In this document: piece after piece, positions 1 through 8,694 of the stretch
Layout of the letters: the number at the start of each line of letters is the position of its first letter
Position numbering within the stretch: position 1 is the stretch's first letter
DNA from: Solimonas fluminis
GTDB lineage: Bacteria > Pseudomonadota > Gammaproteobacteria > Nevskiales > Nevskiaceae
Assembly: GCF_002930645.1 (NCBI RefSeq)
Contig: NZ_PSNW01000002.1
Location: forward strand, 124,001 to 188,000
Length of the DNA: 64,000 bases
Direction of reading: 5' to 3'
Translations under genes and position numbers: made by a program
Notes under the pieces: generated by a model
What the model was told of the DNA's origin: nothing
Database searches by the model: none
Seen by the model: only the letters and a program-made list of their open reading frames with translations

Positions 1-1811
1 TGGAGGCCCGCGCCACCGAGTTGCCGGACGAGATCGACCTGCCGGCCGGACCGGCGCTGCAGCGGCACCCCGACCTGGCGGCACTGCAGCTGCAGCGCGA
101 AACCCTGCAGCGCCAGCTCAAGGACAGCCGCTGGTACGGCCTCGACGGCGCCTTCAACGTCAACGCCAACACGGTCCACGACACCACCAACTCGGAAACC
201 GGCGGCAACGCCTTCGTCGGCGTCAACCTCAGCGCGCCGCTGTCGCTGGGCAGCGCACGCCGCGCCGAGCGCGACCGCCTCAACGCCGAAACCGAGACGC
301 TGACGCTGCGCTACCGGCAGCGCCAGGAGGAACTGGTGGCCGACATCAGCGGCGCGCGCGACAAGCTGGCGCAGCTGCGGGAGGAGACTGCCGCCGCGGG
401 CGAACGCACCCGCGGCGCCCACGAGGCCCTGCGCGAACGCCTGCGCCGCAGCGGCGTCTTCGCCGAGGACGGGATCGAGGCCCTGGGCGGACGCCTGCAG
501 ACCTACTACGCCGCAGCCCTGTCGGAGATCGACGCCCGCACGCGCGGCTGGATCGCCAATGTCGAGGCGCGGGCCTATGCCCTGGCGGTGGCCGAGGACG
601 CCACGCCGCCGCGGCGCCCGCCGCTGCCCGAGGCCGCGCTGGGCCTGCGGCTGGCGGAACCGATCGCCGCGGTGACGCAGCAGCTGGGCAGCAGCCGCTC
701 GCAGTCCGCGCCGCGCACGCCGGAGACCGACACCGGCGGCACCGGGGCGGCGCCGGTCCCGCTGCGCGCGGAGCTGCCGCCGGCGCGCAAGGACGTCGGC
801 ATCGATCCCTCGCGCTGGCTCAAGCCGGTGGAGGCAAGGCCGCTGGCGCGCTTCCAGCTGGCCAGCGCCATGGAAGGCGGCGCCGCCATTCCGGTGGCCG
901 CCTCGATGGACGCGGCCATGCCGCCCGAGGCCATGCCGGTGGCGCACACGACGGCGGCGGTGCCGGACGCGGCCGGGATCGCGGCCGGACACGCGGCCAG
1001 CCGCGGCGCCGTGGTGTCGCGCGGCAAGGGCGACGACATGGCGGTCTACGTCTGGGACAGCCGCGAGCTCTTCAGCCGGCTGCAGAACCGCGAGCGCTAC
1101 TGGAAGTTCCTGCGGCGCCTGTCGATCGACCGCCTGCTGGTGTCGCTGGACGCGGCCCAGATCGCCGAACTGCGGCAGCGCCCGGCGCCCCTGAGCGGCT
1201 TCCTGCAGAACGCGCGCAAGCGCGGGGTGAAGGTGGAGCTGCTGCTCGGCGAGCCGACCTGGATCGAGCCCGAGGGGCGCGAGCAGCTGGTGGAGCTGAT
1301 CGCCGGCCTCTGGGATTTTCCCTTCGACGGCCTGCACCTGGATATCGAGCCGGACCAGATCTACCGGCAGCCGCTGTCGCGCGAGCAGTTCGACAACTGG
1401 GTCAAGAGCATGACCACGGCCGCCAAGGCCTCGCCCTGGCCCACCGCGATCAGCGTGCATCCGCGCTATTTCCGCGATGCGCCCTACCGGGACTGGGGCC
1501 TGGCCGAGCGCCTGCGCGAAGCCGGCGTCGAGGACGTGACCCTGATGATCTTCAACTCGAAGCCGGAGAACGTGGCCGGCGTGGCCAAGCCGATCCTGGC
1601 GGCGGCACCGCAACTGCGCTTCCGCGTGGCGCAGAGCGTCGAGCCTCAGCTCGACGCCACCGAGAGCCACGCAAGGAAGAGCCGCGCGGACTTCGAGAAC
1701 TCGATGGAGCGGCTGCAGCAGCTGCTGCAGCCGCAGGCAAACGCCGACGGCATCGTCGTGCAGGCATGGGCAGACCTGATGAGGATGGGCTATGAAAGTG
1801 AGATTCGTTAA
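1..1811 (+). CDS. TolC-like outer-membrane protein fused to a TIM-barrel-like domain (5' end outside window)
   Basis: The frame is open to the first base, so the gene begins upstream; at least 596 residues are present. The first ~200 residues are rich in long Ala/Arg/Glu/Gln helices and carry a strand-like VGVNLSAPLSLGSARRAERD stretch, as in the periplasmic half of TolC-family export channels. A Pro/Ala-rich linker (~residues 200-335) follows. The last ~260 residues look like an (alpha/beta)8 hydrolase or hydrolase-like barrel: MAVYVWDSRELF opens it, and FDGLHLDIEPDQ carries the acidic strand end typical of glycosidase barrels. The 3' end overlaps the HlyD gene by 20 bases. TolC plus HlyD next to sugar-nucleotide genes suggests polysaccharide export with an attached glycan-acting domain. 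The domain calls are by motif and composition, not by search; the fusion itself is plain in the single frame. Confidence 0.6.
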   Translation, partial: EARATELPDEIDLPAGPALQRHPDLAALQLQRETLQRQLKDSRWYGLDGAFNVNANTVHDTTNSETGGNAFVGVNLSAPLSLGSARRAERDRLNAETETLTLRYRQRQEELVADISGARDKLAQLREETAAAGERTRGAHEALRERLRRSGVFAEDGIEALGGRLQTYYAAALSEIDARTRGWIANVEARAYALAVAEDATPPRRPPLPEAALGLRLAEPIAAVTQQLGSSRSQSAPRTPETDTGGTGAAPVPLRAELPPARKDVGIDPSRWLKPVEARPLARFQLASAMEGGAAIPVAASMDAAMPPEAMPVAHTTAAVPDAAGIAAGHAASRGAVVSRGKGDDMAVYVWDSRELFSRLQNRERYWKFLRRLSIDRLLVSLDAAQIAELRQRPAPLSGFLQNARKRGVKVELLLGEPTWIEPEGREQLVELIAGLWDFPFDGLHLDIEPDQIYRQPLSREQFDNWVKSMTTAAKASPWPTAISVHPRYFRDAPYRDWGLAERLREAGVEDVTLMIFNSKPENVAGVAKPILAAAPQLRFRVAQSVEPQLDATESHARKSRADFENSMERLQQLLQPQANADGIVVQAWADLMRMGYESEIR

Positions 1812-2979
1812 GCCGGAGCAGGGTGACCCTGCCCGCGACCGCGGCATCCAGGTGCCCTATGCGCCGGGCAAGCGCCACCTTGCGCGCTGGCGCTGGTACC
1901 TGATCCTGCTGGTGGTCAGCAGCCCGCTGCTCTACTTCGTCGGCAAGGCGCTGTGGTCCTCGGTGGCGGTGGAAGCCCCCGGCGTGATCGCCCAGGAGCA
2001 GCTGACCGTGCGCACCATGGCACAGGGCTACGTCGAGGAGGTCTACGTCAAGCCCTACGACGAGGTCGCCGAGGGCGATCCGATCGTGCGCCTCAACAAC
2101 CCGGAACTGGCGGTGCGCGCCAGCCAGATCCGCGCCGAGCTCAAGGCGCTGCAGGGCATCCCCGCCAGCATCAGTGCGCCGGCCGGCCCCACGGTGAACC
2201 TGCAGGACCAGATCGAGATCGCGCGCGAGCAGAAGAGCTACCAGAACCAGCGCATGAGTTCGCTGCAGCAGCTCGTGGACGAGGGCGCCGCCACCGAGGG
2301 CGAACTGGCCGAGGCGCGGCGCGAGGAGCAGCAGGCCTCGGCGCGCATCGCCGAGCTCTACCAGGCCATGGCGGTGCAGAACCAGCGTCCGCCCAGCGTA
2401 CCCAACACCGAGCTGCGCACCCGCGTGCTGTCGCTGCGCGCGGAGCAGGCCAAGCTGGAGGAGCAGCTCGAAGGCCAGCTGGTGCGCGCGCCGCGCGACG
2501 GCCGCATCGTCGACCTGGCCGTGGTCAGCGGAGACCAGCTCGCGCTGGGCGGCAAGGTGGCGATGCTGGCGCCGGTCGGCGGCGAGCTGCACATCGATAC
2601 CTACGTGCCGCCGAAGTACGCGAGCTACGCACGCGACGGCCAGCGCGGCACCGTCATCTTTCCGGACGGCAGCCGACGCGACGCGCAGATCGCGGCGATA
2701 CCGGAGGTGGCGCGCGAGCTGCCGACCGGCTACGGCCAGCGCTTCGGCGACAACCAGGTCGGCGTGCTGGTGCGCATGCGCTTCGTCGACGGCAATGCCA
2801 TGCACGGCCGCATCAGCAACGGACTGCCGATCCGCGTCCGCTTCGACAACGGCTGGAACGAGGCGCCACTGCCGAAGCAGGTGGTGGCCCGCCTCGACCA
2901 CGCCTTCGGCGCGCTGCGCGAACGCTTCGCCGCGGACACCGCGGCGCCACCCTCGGTCAACGGCAAGGACTCGCTATGA
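1792..2979 (+). CDS. HlyD/MFP-family periplasmic adaptor protein
   Basis: Encodes 395 residues: a short cytoplasmic tail, one membrane helix at about residues 36-56 (WYLILLVVSSPLLYF), then a split biotinyl-lipoyl-like domain (first half around AQGYVEEVYVKPYDEVAEGD, second around LVRAPRDGRIVDLAVVSGDQ), with a ~120-residue coiled-coil hairpin between the halves and a C-terminal beta-rich region. This is the standard layout of membrane-fusion adaptors that join an inner-membrane transporter or synthase to a TolC channel. It starts inside the preceding TolC-like gene and its stop overlaps the epimerase start, so all three are co-translated. No ABC or RND transporter gene lies downstream; the inner-membrane partner is probably upstream of the window. 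Family assignment is secure; substrate is inference (polysaccharide). Confidence 0.85.
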   Translation: MKVRFVKPEQGDPARDRGIQVPYAPGKRHLARWRWYLILLVVSSPLLYFVGKALWSSVAVEAPGVIAQEQLTVRTMAQGYVEEVYVKPYDEVAEGDPIVRLNNPELAVRASQIRAELKALQGIPASISAPAGPTVNLQDQIEIAREQKSYQNQRMSSLQQLVDEGAATEGELAEARREEQQASARIAELYQAMAVQNQRPPSVPNTELRTRVLSLRAEQAKLEEQLEGQLVRAPRDGRIVDLAVVSGDQLALGGKVAMLAPVGGELHIDTYVPPKYASYARDGQRGTVIFPDGSRRDAQIAAIPEVARELPTGYGQRFGDNQVGVLVRMRFVDGNAMHGRISNGLPIRVRFDNGWNEAPLPKQVVARLDHAFGALRERFAADTAAPPSVNGKDSL

Positions 2980-3971
2980 ACAACTCCGGCAAACACGCGC
3001 GGCTGCGCCGCGTCCTGGTCACCGGCGGCGCCGGCTTCATCGGCTCCCACACGGTCGAGGCCCTGCTGCGGCGCGGCCGTGTCGTGCGGGTGCTCGACGA
3101 CCTGTCCACCGGCAAGGCGGAAAACCTGCCGCTGGGCCATCCGCGCCTGGAGCTGCGGGTGGGCAGCATCCTGGAGCGCGAGACGGTGGACTCCGCCATG
3201 CTCGGGGTGGAGGGCTGCGTCCACCTGGCGGCGCAGGTCTCGGCCGCGCGCTCGGTCGAGGCACCCCTGGCCTCGGCCCGCCGCAATGTCCTGGGCTTCA
3301 TCAACGTGCTGGAGGCGCTGCGGCACGCCGGCGTGCCGCGCCTGGTCTATGCGTCCTCGGCGGCGATCTACGGCGAGCCGCGCTCGCTGCCGCTGGCCGA
3401 GGATGCCGCCGCGCGGCCGGCCAACCCCTACGGCCTGGAGAAATACGTCGACGAGCTCTATGCCGACCTCTACCGGCGCCTGCACGGCACCAGCAGCCTG
3501 GGGCTGCGCTACTTCAACGTCTACGGTCCGCGCCAGGACCCGTCCTCGCCCTACTCCGGCGTGATCTCGCGGTTCGTCGAGCGCCTGTCCGCCGGCGAGG
3601 CCCCGACCGTGTTCGGCGACGGCCGGCAGACGCGTGACTTCGTGCATGTCGGCGACGTGGCCACCGCCAACGCGCTGGCCCTGGAGGCCGGCTGCCAGGG
3701 GGTCTGCAACGTCGCCACCGGCCGCCGCAGCGACCTGCTGGAGCTGCTGCGCCTGCTCGGCGACTGCCTGGGGGCGGCCGTCCGCCCGCAATTCGAGCCG
3801 GAACGCGCGGGCGACATCCGCGACTCCTGCGGCGACGCCACGCGGCTGGAGCAGGAACTGGGCGTCGTCGCCGGGCGCAGCCTGGAAGACGGGCTGGCCG
3901 ACCTGGTCGCCAGCCTGTCGCTGCCACCGCCGGCGTTGCCGCGCCGCGGCCCCCGCCTCGCCTTTCCCTGA
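2976..3971 (+). CDS. NAD-dependent epimerase/dehydratase (UDP-glucose 4-epimerase-like)
   Basis: 331 residues of the extended SDR family. The N-terminus holds the dinucleotide fold signature VTGGAGFIGSHTVEALL, followed by DDLSTGKAENLP. The catalytic Tyr and Lys are in NPYGLEKYVDELY, and the active-site serine region is VYASSAAIYGEP. LRYFNVYGPRQDPSSPYSG and DFVHVGDVA are the usual substrate-binding signatures of UDP-sugar epimerases. ATG overlaps the stop of the HlyD gene (ATGA), and glmS follows after 33 bases. Likely role: interconversion of a nucleotide-activated hexose (glucose/galactose, GlcNAc/GalNAc or an uronic acid) for the surface polysaccharide whose export genes precede it. The exact sugar cannot be read from sequence. 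Confidence 0.85.
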   Translation: MNNSGKHARLRRVLVTGGAGFIGSHTVEALLRRGRVVRVLDDLSTGKAENLPLGHPRLELRVGSILERETVDSAMLGVEGCVHLAAQVSAARSVEAPLASARRNVLGFINVLEALRHAGVPRLVYASSAAIYGEPRSLPLAEDAAARPANPYGLEKYVDELYADLYRRLHGTSSLGLRYFNVYGPRQDPSSPYSGVISRFVERLSAGEAPTVFGDGRQTRDFVHVGDVATANALALEAGCQGVCNVATGRRSDLLELLRLLGDCLGAAVRPQFEPERAGDIRDSCGDATRLEQELGVVAGRSLEDGLADLVASLSLPPPALPRRGPRLAFP

Positions 3972-4004
3972 TCCTTCTTCCGAAACCCTACCCGGAGATT
4001 TCCC

Positions 4005-5837
4005 ATGTGCGGACTCGTTGGCGCGGTCGCAGACCGCAATGTCGTCCCCGTCCTGATGGACGCCCTGCAGCGCCTGGAGTACCGCGGCTACGACTCCGCC
4101 GGCCTCGCCCTGCTGGACGGCGGCCGCGGCGTCGCCGTGGAACGCTGCGTCGGCCGCGTGTCGGAACTGGCGCGGCGCCTCGGCAGCGTCGATCTCCGCG
4201 GCGGCCTGGGCATCGGCCACACGCGCTGGGCCACGCACGGCGAACCGGCGGAGCGCAACGCGCACCCGCACGTCTCCCGCGGCGAGGTCGCGGTGGTGCA
4301 CAACGGCATCATCGAGAACTACCGCGAGCTCAAGCGCGCGCTGCAGGCCGAGGGCTACGTCTTTCTGTCGGACACCGACACCGAGGTGATCGCGCACCTG
4401 GTGCACCGGCACCTGCAGGACCGCCAGCCGCTGGTGGAGGCGCTGCGCGCCGCCAGCGCCGAGCTGAAGGGCGCCTATGCGGTCGCCGTGGTGGCGGTGT
4501 CCGACCCCGAGACGCTGGTGGTGACGCGCCGCGGCAGCCCGCTGGTGATCGGCATCGGCGAAGACGGCCATTACGTGGCCTCGGACGTCACGGCCCTGCT
4601 GCCCGTGACCGGGCGCTTCGTCTTCCTGGAAGAAGGCGACGTCGCCGAGCTGAGCCGCGGCGCGATCTCGATCCGCGACCAGGAGGGCGCGCCGGCGCAG
4701 CGGCCGCCGCGGCAGCTGGCCCTGTCCAGCGAAGACGTGGACAAGGGCGCCTACCGCCACTACATGCACAAGGAGATCCACGAGCAGCCGCGCGCGCTGG
4801 CCGACAGCCTGCAGGACCGCCATACCGGAGCCCGCGTGCTGGAAGATGGCCTGGGCTTCCATGCGCGCGGCCTGGTGAAGCGCGTCCGCGCCATCCATCT
4901 GGTGGCCTGCGGCACCAGCCACCACGCCGGACTGGTGGCGCGCTACTGGCTGGAGGCGATGACCGGCCTGCCCTGCAGCGTCGAACTGGCCAGCGAGTTC
5001 CGCTACCGCCTGCCGGCCGTGCCGCGCGGCTGCCTGTTCGTCGGCATCTCCCAGTCCGGGGAGACGGCCGACACGCTGGCGGCGCTGCGCTACGCCAAGG
5101 AATCCGGCTATCTCTCGACGCTGGCGATCTGCAACGTCGCCGAGAGCTCATTGATGCGCGAAGCCGACCTGGGCCTGCTGACCCGCGCCGGCCCTGAACT
5201 GGGCGTGGCCTCCACCAAGGCCTTCACCACGCAGCTCAGCGCCCTGCTGCTGCTCACCGCCCTGCTGTCGCGCCGCAACGGACCCATCGCCAGCGCCGAG
5301 GGCAGCATCCTGCGGCGCCTGGCCGGGGCCCCTGCCGCGGTGGAAGCGGCGCTGCGGCTGGAGCCGCAGATCGAGAAGCTGGCGCGGCAGATCGCACGGC
5401 ACAACCACGCGCTGTTCGTCGGGCGCGGACCGATGTACCCGGTGGCCCAGGAGGGCGCGCTGAAGCTCAAGGAGATCTCCTACATCCATGCCGAGGCCTA
5501 CGCCGCCGGCGAGCTCAAGCACGGTCCGCTGGCGCTGGTGGACGAGCACATGCCGGTGATCGCGCTGGCGCCGCACAACGACTGCCTCGACAAGCTGCAA
5601 TCCAACCTGCAGGAGATCGCCGCCCGCGGCGGCCGCATCCATGTCTTCGCCGACCGCGCCTGCGGCATGGAGGACGGCCCCGGCATGCAGGTGATCGCGA
5701 TGCCGGAGGCCGACGAACTGCTGGCGCCGCTGAGCTACACGGTGGCACTGCAGCTGCTGGCCTACCATGTGGCGCTGCTGCGCGGCACCGACGTGGACCG
5801 GCCGCGCAACCTGGCGAAGTCGGTGACGGTGGAGTAG
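4005..5837 (+). CDS. glmS: Glutamine-fructose-6-phosphate aminotransferase (isomerizing)
   Basis: 610 residues, full length for GlmS. Met is followed by the catalytic Cys1 (CGLVGAVADRNVVPVL); the glutaminase domain has YRGYDSAGLA, HTRWATHGEP and VVHNGIIENY. Two SIS domains follow: CGTSHHAGLVARYWLE and SQSGETADTLAAL in the first, GRGPMYPVAQEGALKLKEIS in the second, ending in the conserved DRPRNLAKSVTVE. It makes glucosamine-6-phosphate from fructose-6-P and glutamine, the first committed step to UDP-GlcNAc for peptidoglycan, LPS and amino-sugar polymers. GGAG lies 8 bases before the ATG. Its place right after an epimerase and an export pair, not next to glmU or the atp operon, suggests either a second copy for a polysaccharide pathway or a rearranged housekeeping gene. 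No glmS ribozyme-like leader is visible in the 33-base gap. Confidence 0.97.
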   Translation: MCGLVGAVADRNVVPVLMDALQRLEYRGYDSAGLALLDGGRGVAVERCVGRVSELARRLGSVDLRGGLGIGHTRWATHGEPAERNAHPHVSRGEVAVVHNGIIENYRELKRALQAEGYVFLSDTDTEVIAHLVHRHLQDRQPLVEALRAASAELKGAYAVAVVAVSDPETLVVTRRGSPLVIGIGEDGHYVASDVTALLPVTGRFVFLEEGDVAELSRGAISIRDQEGAPAQRPPRQLALSSEDVDKGAYRHYMHKEIHEQPRALADSLQDRHTGARVLEDGLGFHARGLVKRVRAIHLVACGTSHHAGLVARYWLEAMTGLPCSVELASEFRYRLPAVPRGCLFVGISQSGETADTLAALRYAKESGYLSTLAICNVAESSLMREADLGLLTRAGPELGVASTKAFTTQLSALLLLTALLSRRNGPIASAEGSILRRLAGAPAAVEAALRLEPQIEKLARQIARHNHALFVGRGPMYPVAQEGALKLKEISYIHAEAYAAGELKHGPLALVDEHMPVIALAPHNDCLDKLQSNLQEIAARGGRIHVFADRACGMEDGPGMQVIAMPEADELLAPLSYTVALQLLAYHVALLRGTDVDRPRNLAKSVTVE

Positions 5838-5845
5838 CGGCGGCG

Positions 5846-6400
5846 CTATTTCCTCAGCATCTCCGTCAGCAGCTCGATCTGCTTCTGCTGGCGCTCGACC
5901 AGCTCGGCCAGTTGCTCCAGGCGAAGGGCGTCGAGCTTGTCGTGCAGGGCCATGATCTCGATCTCGGACTTGAGGTTGATCTCGTAGTCGTGCGCGGCCA
6001 TCTGGCGGTCCTTGCCGGACTGCCGGTTCTGGCTCATCAGGATCAGGGGCGCCTGCACGGCCGCCAGCATCGACAGCACCAGGTTGAGGAAGACGTAGGG
6101 GTAGGGATCGAAGGCGGTCTTGCCCAGGATCTCGGTATTGAGCACCGCCCAGCCCAGCAGGAAGCAGGCGAACAGGCTGATGAACAGCCAGGAGCCGCCG
6201 AAGGCCGCCACGCGGTCCGCCAGGCGCTCGCCGAAGCGGGCCTGCTCGTCGAGCAGGCGGTTGGGATCCTCGGTGGCCGCCTGGCGCCGGGCCGCATGGG
6301 CGAGCGCCCGGCGCTCCGCCTCGCCCAGGTCGTCCGGGCTGCGGCCGAACCAGCGGGCCGCGGCGTCGAGGTAGTTCAGGGAGGCTTTCGTCTTGGACAT
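5846..6400 (-). CDS. DUF1003 family membrane protein
   Basis: 184 residues from the ATG at 6400, chosen because GGAGA stands about 6 bases before it; a longer frame to 6484 lacks a ribosome site. The central part has two membrane helices (SWLFISLFACFLLGWAVLN and YVFLNLVLSMLAAVQAPLIL) joined by the loop EILGKTAFDPYPY, and SQNRQSGKDRQMAAHDYEIN follows, the DUF1003 signature. The C-terminus is a Glu/Gln-rich coiled coil ending in LTEMLRK. Members are inner-membrane proteins of unknown function. It converges on glmS with only 8 bases between stops, so it is a separate unit. Confidence 0.88.
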   Translation of the reverse strand: MSKTKASLNYLDAAARWFGRSPDDLGEAERRALAHAARRQAATEDPNRLLDEQARFGERLADRVAAFGGSWLFISLFACFLLGWAVLNTEILGKTAFDPYPYVFLNLVLSMLAAVQAPLILMSQNRQSGKDRQMAAHDYEINLKSEIEIMALHDKLDALRLEQLAELVERQQKQIELLTEMLRK

Positions 6401-6542
6401 CGCGGTCTCCAGGGGCACGGCGCCATCCTGATGCCTTCCCGCCGCGCACGGAAGCCGGGAGTCCTGCGGCCTGCGCAAGCGCACATTCTTCCGGGGCCAG
6501 CCGCAACCGCCTGTCCGCCTAGCAATACCGCTCAGGGAAAAA

Positions 6543-6572
6543 CTACTTCAATTTAAGTAGGTTAAATCCTAC
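6543..6572. promoter_or_regulatory. Two overlapping palindromes upstream of the DUF1302 gene
   Basis: CTACTTcaatttAAGTAG (6543-6560) is a perfect 6+6 inverted repeat. GTAGGttaaatCCTAC (6557-6572) is a second perfect inverted repeat that shares GTAG with the first. The block is AT-rich in an otherwise GC-rich stretch and lies 85-115 bases before the DUF1302 start, between two divergently read genes (DUF1003 on minus, DUF1302 on plus). This is what a repressor site for a dimer looks like; the TetR protein encoded downstream at 8695-9342 is the obvious but unproven candidate. Confidence 0.5.
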
Positions 6573-6656
6573 GGGCGATGCAACTATCCCCATGGTCAAT
6601 TAATCGCCGGCCGCCGCGACAATCGCGGCGGACCGGCGCGTTCCATGGAGGAAGAG

Positions 6657-8585
6657 ATGTCGCCGAGCCGTCCCCCTGCCCGCGCGCCGCGCCTTGCCGC
6701 GCCCGCCACCCTGCTGCTGGCCGCCGGCTGGGCAGCCCCTGCCGCCGCCGGATCCTTCGAGCTGTTCGGGCTGGACGCCAGCTACCAGCTGCAGGGCAGC
6801 TATGCCCTGGCGGTACGCACCGAGAAGCCGCATGACGGCATCATCAACACGCCACCGAGCCCGAAGATCCCGATCCCGGACTTCATCAAGTTCAACGAGT
6901 CGCACAACTACGACGACGGCGATCGCAACTTCAAGCGCGGCTCCATCGTCAACAACCGCGTGTCCTTCCTCGGCGAGCTGCAGCTCAGCCGCGACGACTA
7001 CGGCGTGCTGCTGCGCGGCGACGCCTTCTACGATCGCGTCTATCGCGGCTTCAACGACAACGACTCCCTGGACACGATGAACCGCACCGAGGGGCGGCAC
7101 AACTTCCCCAACGTGGGCCGGGCCGACGAGTTCTCCGACGAGGCGGCGTTCTACGACGGCCGCCGCGCGCGCCTGCTGGACGCCTATGCCTACGGTTCGT
7201 GGTACGTCGGCGATTCGGGCGCGCTGAACCTGCGCATCGGCCGCCATATCGCAGCCTGGGGCGAGAGCCTGTTCTTCTCCGGCATCGCGCTGGCACAGTC
7301 GCCGGCCGACGCCACCAAGGCCGCGGTACCGGGCGCCGACGTGAAAAGCATCCTGCTGCCGGTCAACCAGGTGTCGATGCAGTTCGCGCTCAACAGCGAC
7401 TGGACCCTGCTGGGCCAGTACAAGCTGGAGTACAAGGCCACCGAGCTGAATCCGGTGGGCGAATTCTTCTCGGTCAGCGACGTGGTGGGCCCGGGCGCGC
7501 AATTCATCTGGGGCATCGAGAACCCGCTGTACCTGGCCAACCTCTCGGACCTGAACCTGCTGTCCTCGGACCTGCCCGAGACCGTCGACCTGCTCAACGA
7601 CCTGCTGAACCTGAACCTGCCGATCCAGGGCGTGACCGGGCTCCTCGGCGGCCTGCTGGATCGCCTGGACCCGCTGCTGCCCGACCTCAACCTGCCGCTG
7701 GGCGCGATCCAGCAGCCGAACACGCCGCGCTACATCAACGTGGAGCGCAAGCACGACATCCGTCCCAGCGACCACGGCCAGTGGGGCGTGGGCCTGAAGT
7801 ACCAGGTGACGCCGGAGACCAATGTCGGCCTCTACCGCCTGCGCTACCACAACACCACGCCGGCACCGGTGCAGAACTACGACTACGCCGTCCTGCTGCC
7901 GGGCAGCGGCGGCCTGCCGCCGCTGACCACCCAGGCGCTGGGCCTGAAGGTGCCCACCACCTACAACATCCGCTACTTCGACGGCATCGACATGACCGCC
8001 ATGAGCTTCTCCACGACGCTGTTCGGCGTCAGCGTGGGCGGCGAGGCGATCCTGCGCGAGGGCATCGACCTGCTGGTGGACGTGGACGGCGGCCTGCTGG
8101 GCCCGGTGCCCACGCCGAGCCGCGGCGACGTCGCCCAGGGCCTGCTGTCGGGCCTTTACACGATGGGCCCGGCGCTGTTCTGGGACGCGCTGACCCTGGT
8201 CGGCGAGGCCAGCTACATCCACGTGCTGGACGTGGACCAGGCCTGCGGCCCGACCAACTGCTCCAACGACCTGACCTACAACACCGATGCCTGGGGCTAC
8301 TCGCTGCTGGTGCTGATCGACCGCAAGAACGTCGTCGACGGCTGGGACCTGCAGATTCCGCTGTTCTGGCAGGGCATCGGCGACGGCCAGTCCTCGATGC
8401 TGTCGGGCCTGGGTTCGCTGATGGGCGAGGGTGACCGCCGCGCCAGCGTCGGCGCCAACTTCACGCGCCTGCAGCAGTTCACCGTGGGCGTCAGCTACAA
8501 CGCCTACCTGGGCGACCCGCACTTCCGCAAGCGCCCCTATGCCGACCGCGACTTCGCCGCGTTCACGATGAAGTACCTGTTCTGA
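6657..8585 (+). CDS. DUF1302 family outer-membrane protein
   Basis: 642 residues. ATG at 6657 is preferred over the ATG at 6645 because GGAGG sits 5 bases before it. A signal peptide (LAAPATLLLAAGWAAPAAA) precedes a long beta-barrel-like protein with alternating strands, ending ...AAFTMKYLF, aromatic at the C-terminus as in porins. VNNRVSFLGELQLS, WGESLFFSGIALAQSPADAT and QWGVGLKYQVTPETNVGLYR fit the DUF1302 family, found in hydrocarbon- and steroid-using proteobacteria, often beside DUF1329 proteins and RND carriers. Here neither partner is adjacent. About residues 290-355 form an unusual Leu/Asn/Asp-rich stretch (LNDLLNLNLPIQ, LLDRLDPLLPDLNLPLG). A strong terminator follows. Probable role: uptake or export of a hydrophobic substrate across the outer membrane (inference). 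Confidence 0.82.
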   Translation: MSPSRPPARAPRLAAPATLLLAAGWAAPAAAGSFELFGLDASYQLQGSYALAVRTEKPHDGIINTPPSPKIPIPDFIKFNESHNYDDGDRNFKRGSIVNNRVSFLGELQLSRDDYGVLLRGDAFYDRVYRGFNDNDSLDTMNRTEGRHNFPNVGRADEFSDEAAFYDGRRARLLDAYAYGSWYVGDSGALNLRIGRHIAAWGESLFFSGIALAQSPADATKAAVPGADVKSILLPVNQVSMQFALNSDWTLLGQYKLEYKATELNPVGEFFSVSDVVGPGAQFIWGIENPLYLANLSDLNLLSSDLPETVDLLNDLLNLNLPIQGVTGLLGGLLDRLDPLLPDLNLPLGAIQQPNTPRYINVERKHDIRPSDHGQWGVGLKYQVTPETNVGLYRLRYHNTTPAPVQNYDYAVLLPGSGGLPPLTTQALGLKVPTTYNIRYFDGIDMTAMSFSTTLFGVSVGGEAILREGIDLLVDVDGGLLGPVPTPSRGDVAQGLLSGLYTMGPALFWDALTLVGEASYIHVLDVDQACGPTNCSNDLTYNTDAWGYSLLVLIDRKNVVDGWDLQIPLFWQGIGDGQSSMLSGLGSLMGEGDRRASVGANFTRLQQFTVGVSYNAYLGDPHFRKRPYADRDFAAFTMKYLF

Positions 8586-8605
8586 GCTGATCCGGCGCAC
8601 CATGA

Positions 8606-8640
8606 GGCGGCGTCCGCTCCCGGCGGACGCCGCCTTTTTT
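8606..8640 (+). terminator. Rho-independent terminator after the DUF1302 gene
   Basis: A perfect 12-bp stem (GGCGGCGTCCGC / GCGGACGCCGCC) with a 5-base loop is followed by six T residues. It lies 20 bases past the DUF1302 stop. It also shows that the TetR gene must start after it, not at the upstream ATG at 8602. Confidence 0.93.
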
Positions 8641-8694
8641 GATTTCGCACGCCCCATTCGGGGGGGGCGTCGGCGTACCGTGCTTGGAGTACAA

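Noticed and set aside
3972-4004. glmS ribozyme
   Set aside because: The 33-base leader is far too short and the ribozyme is known from Gram-positives.
1552-4925. Long minus-strand reading frames over the HlyD, epimerase and glmS genes
   Set aside because: They are mirror frames of GC-rich genes: low-complexity His/Arg/Ala/Gly-rich text without motifs, while the plus strand has clear families.
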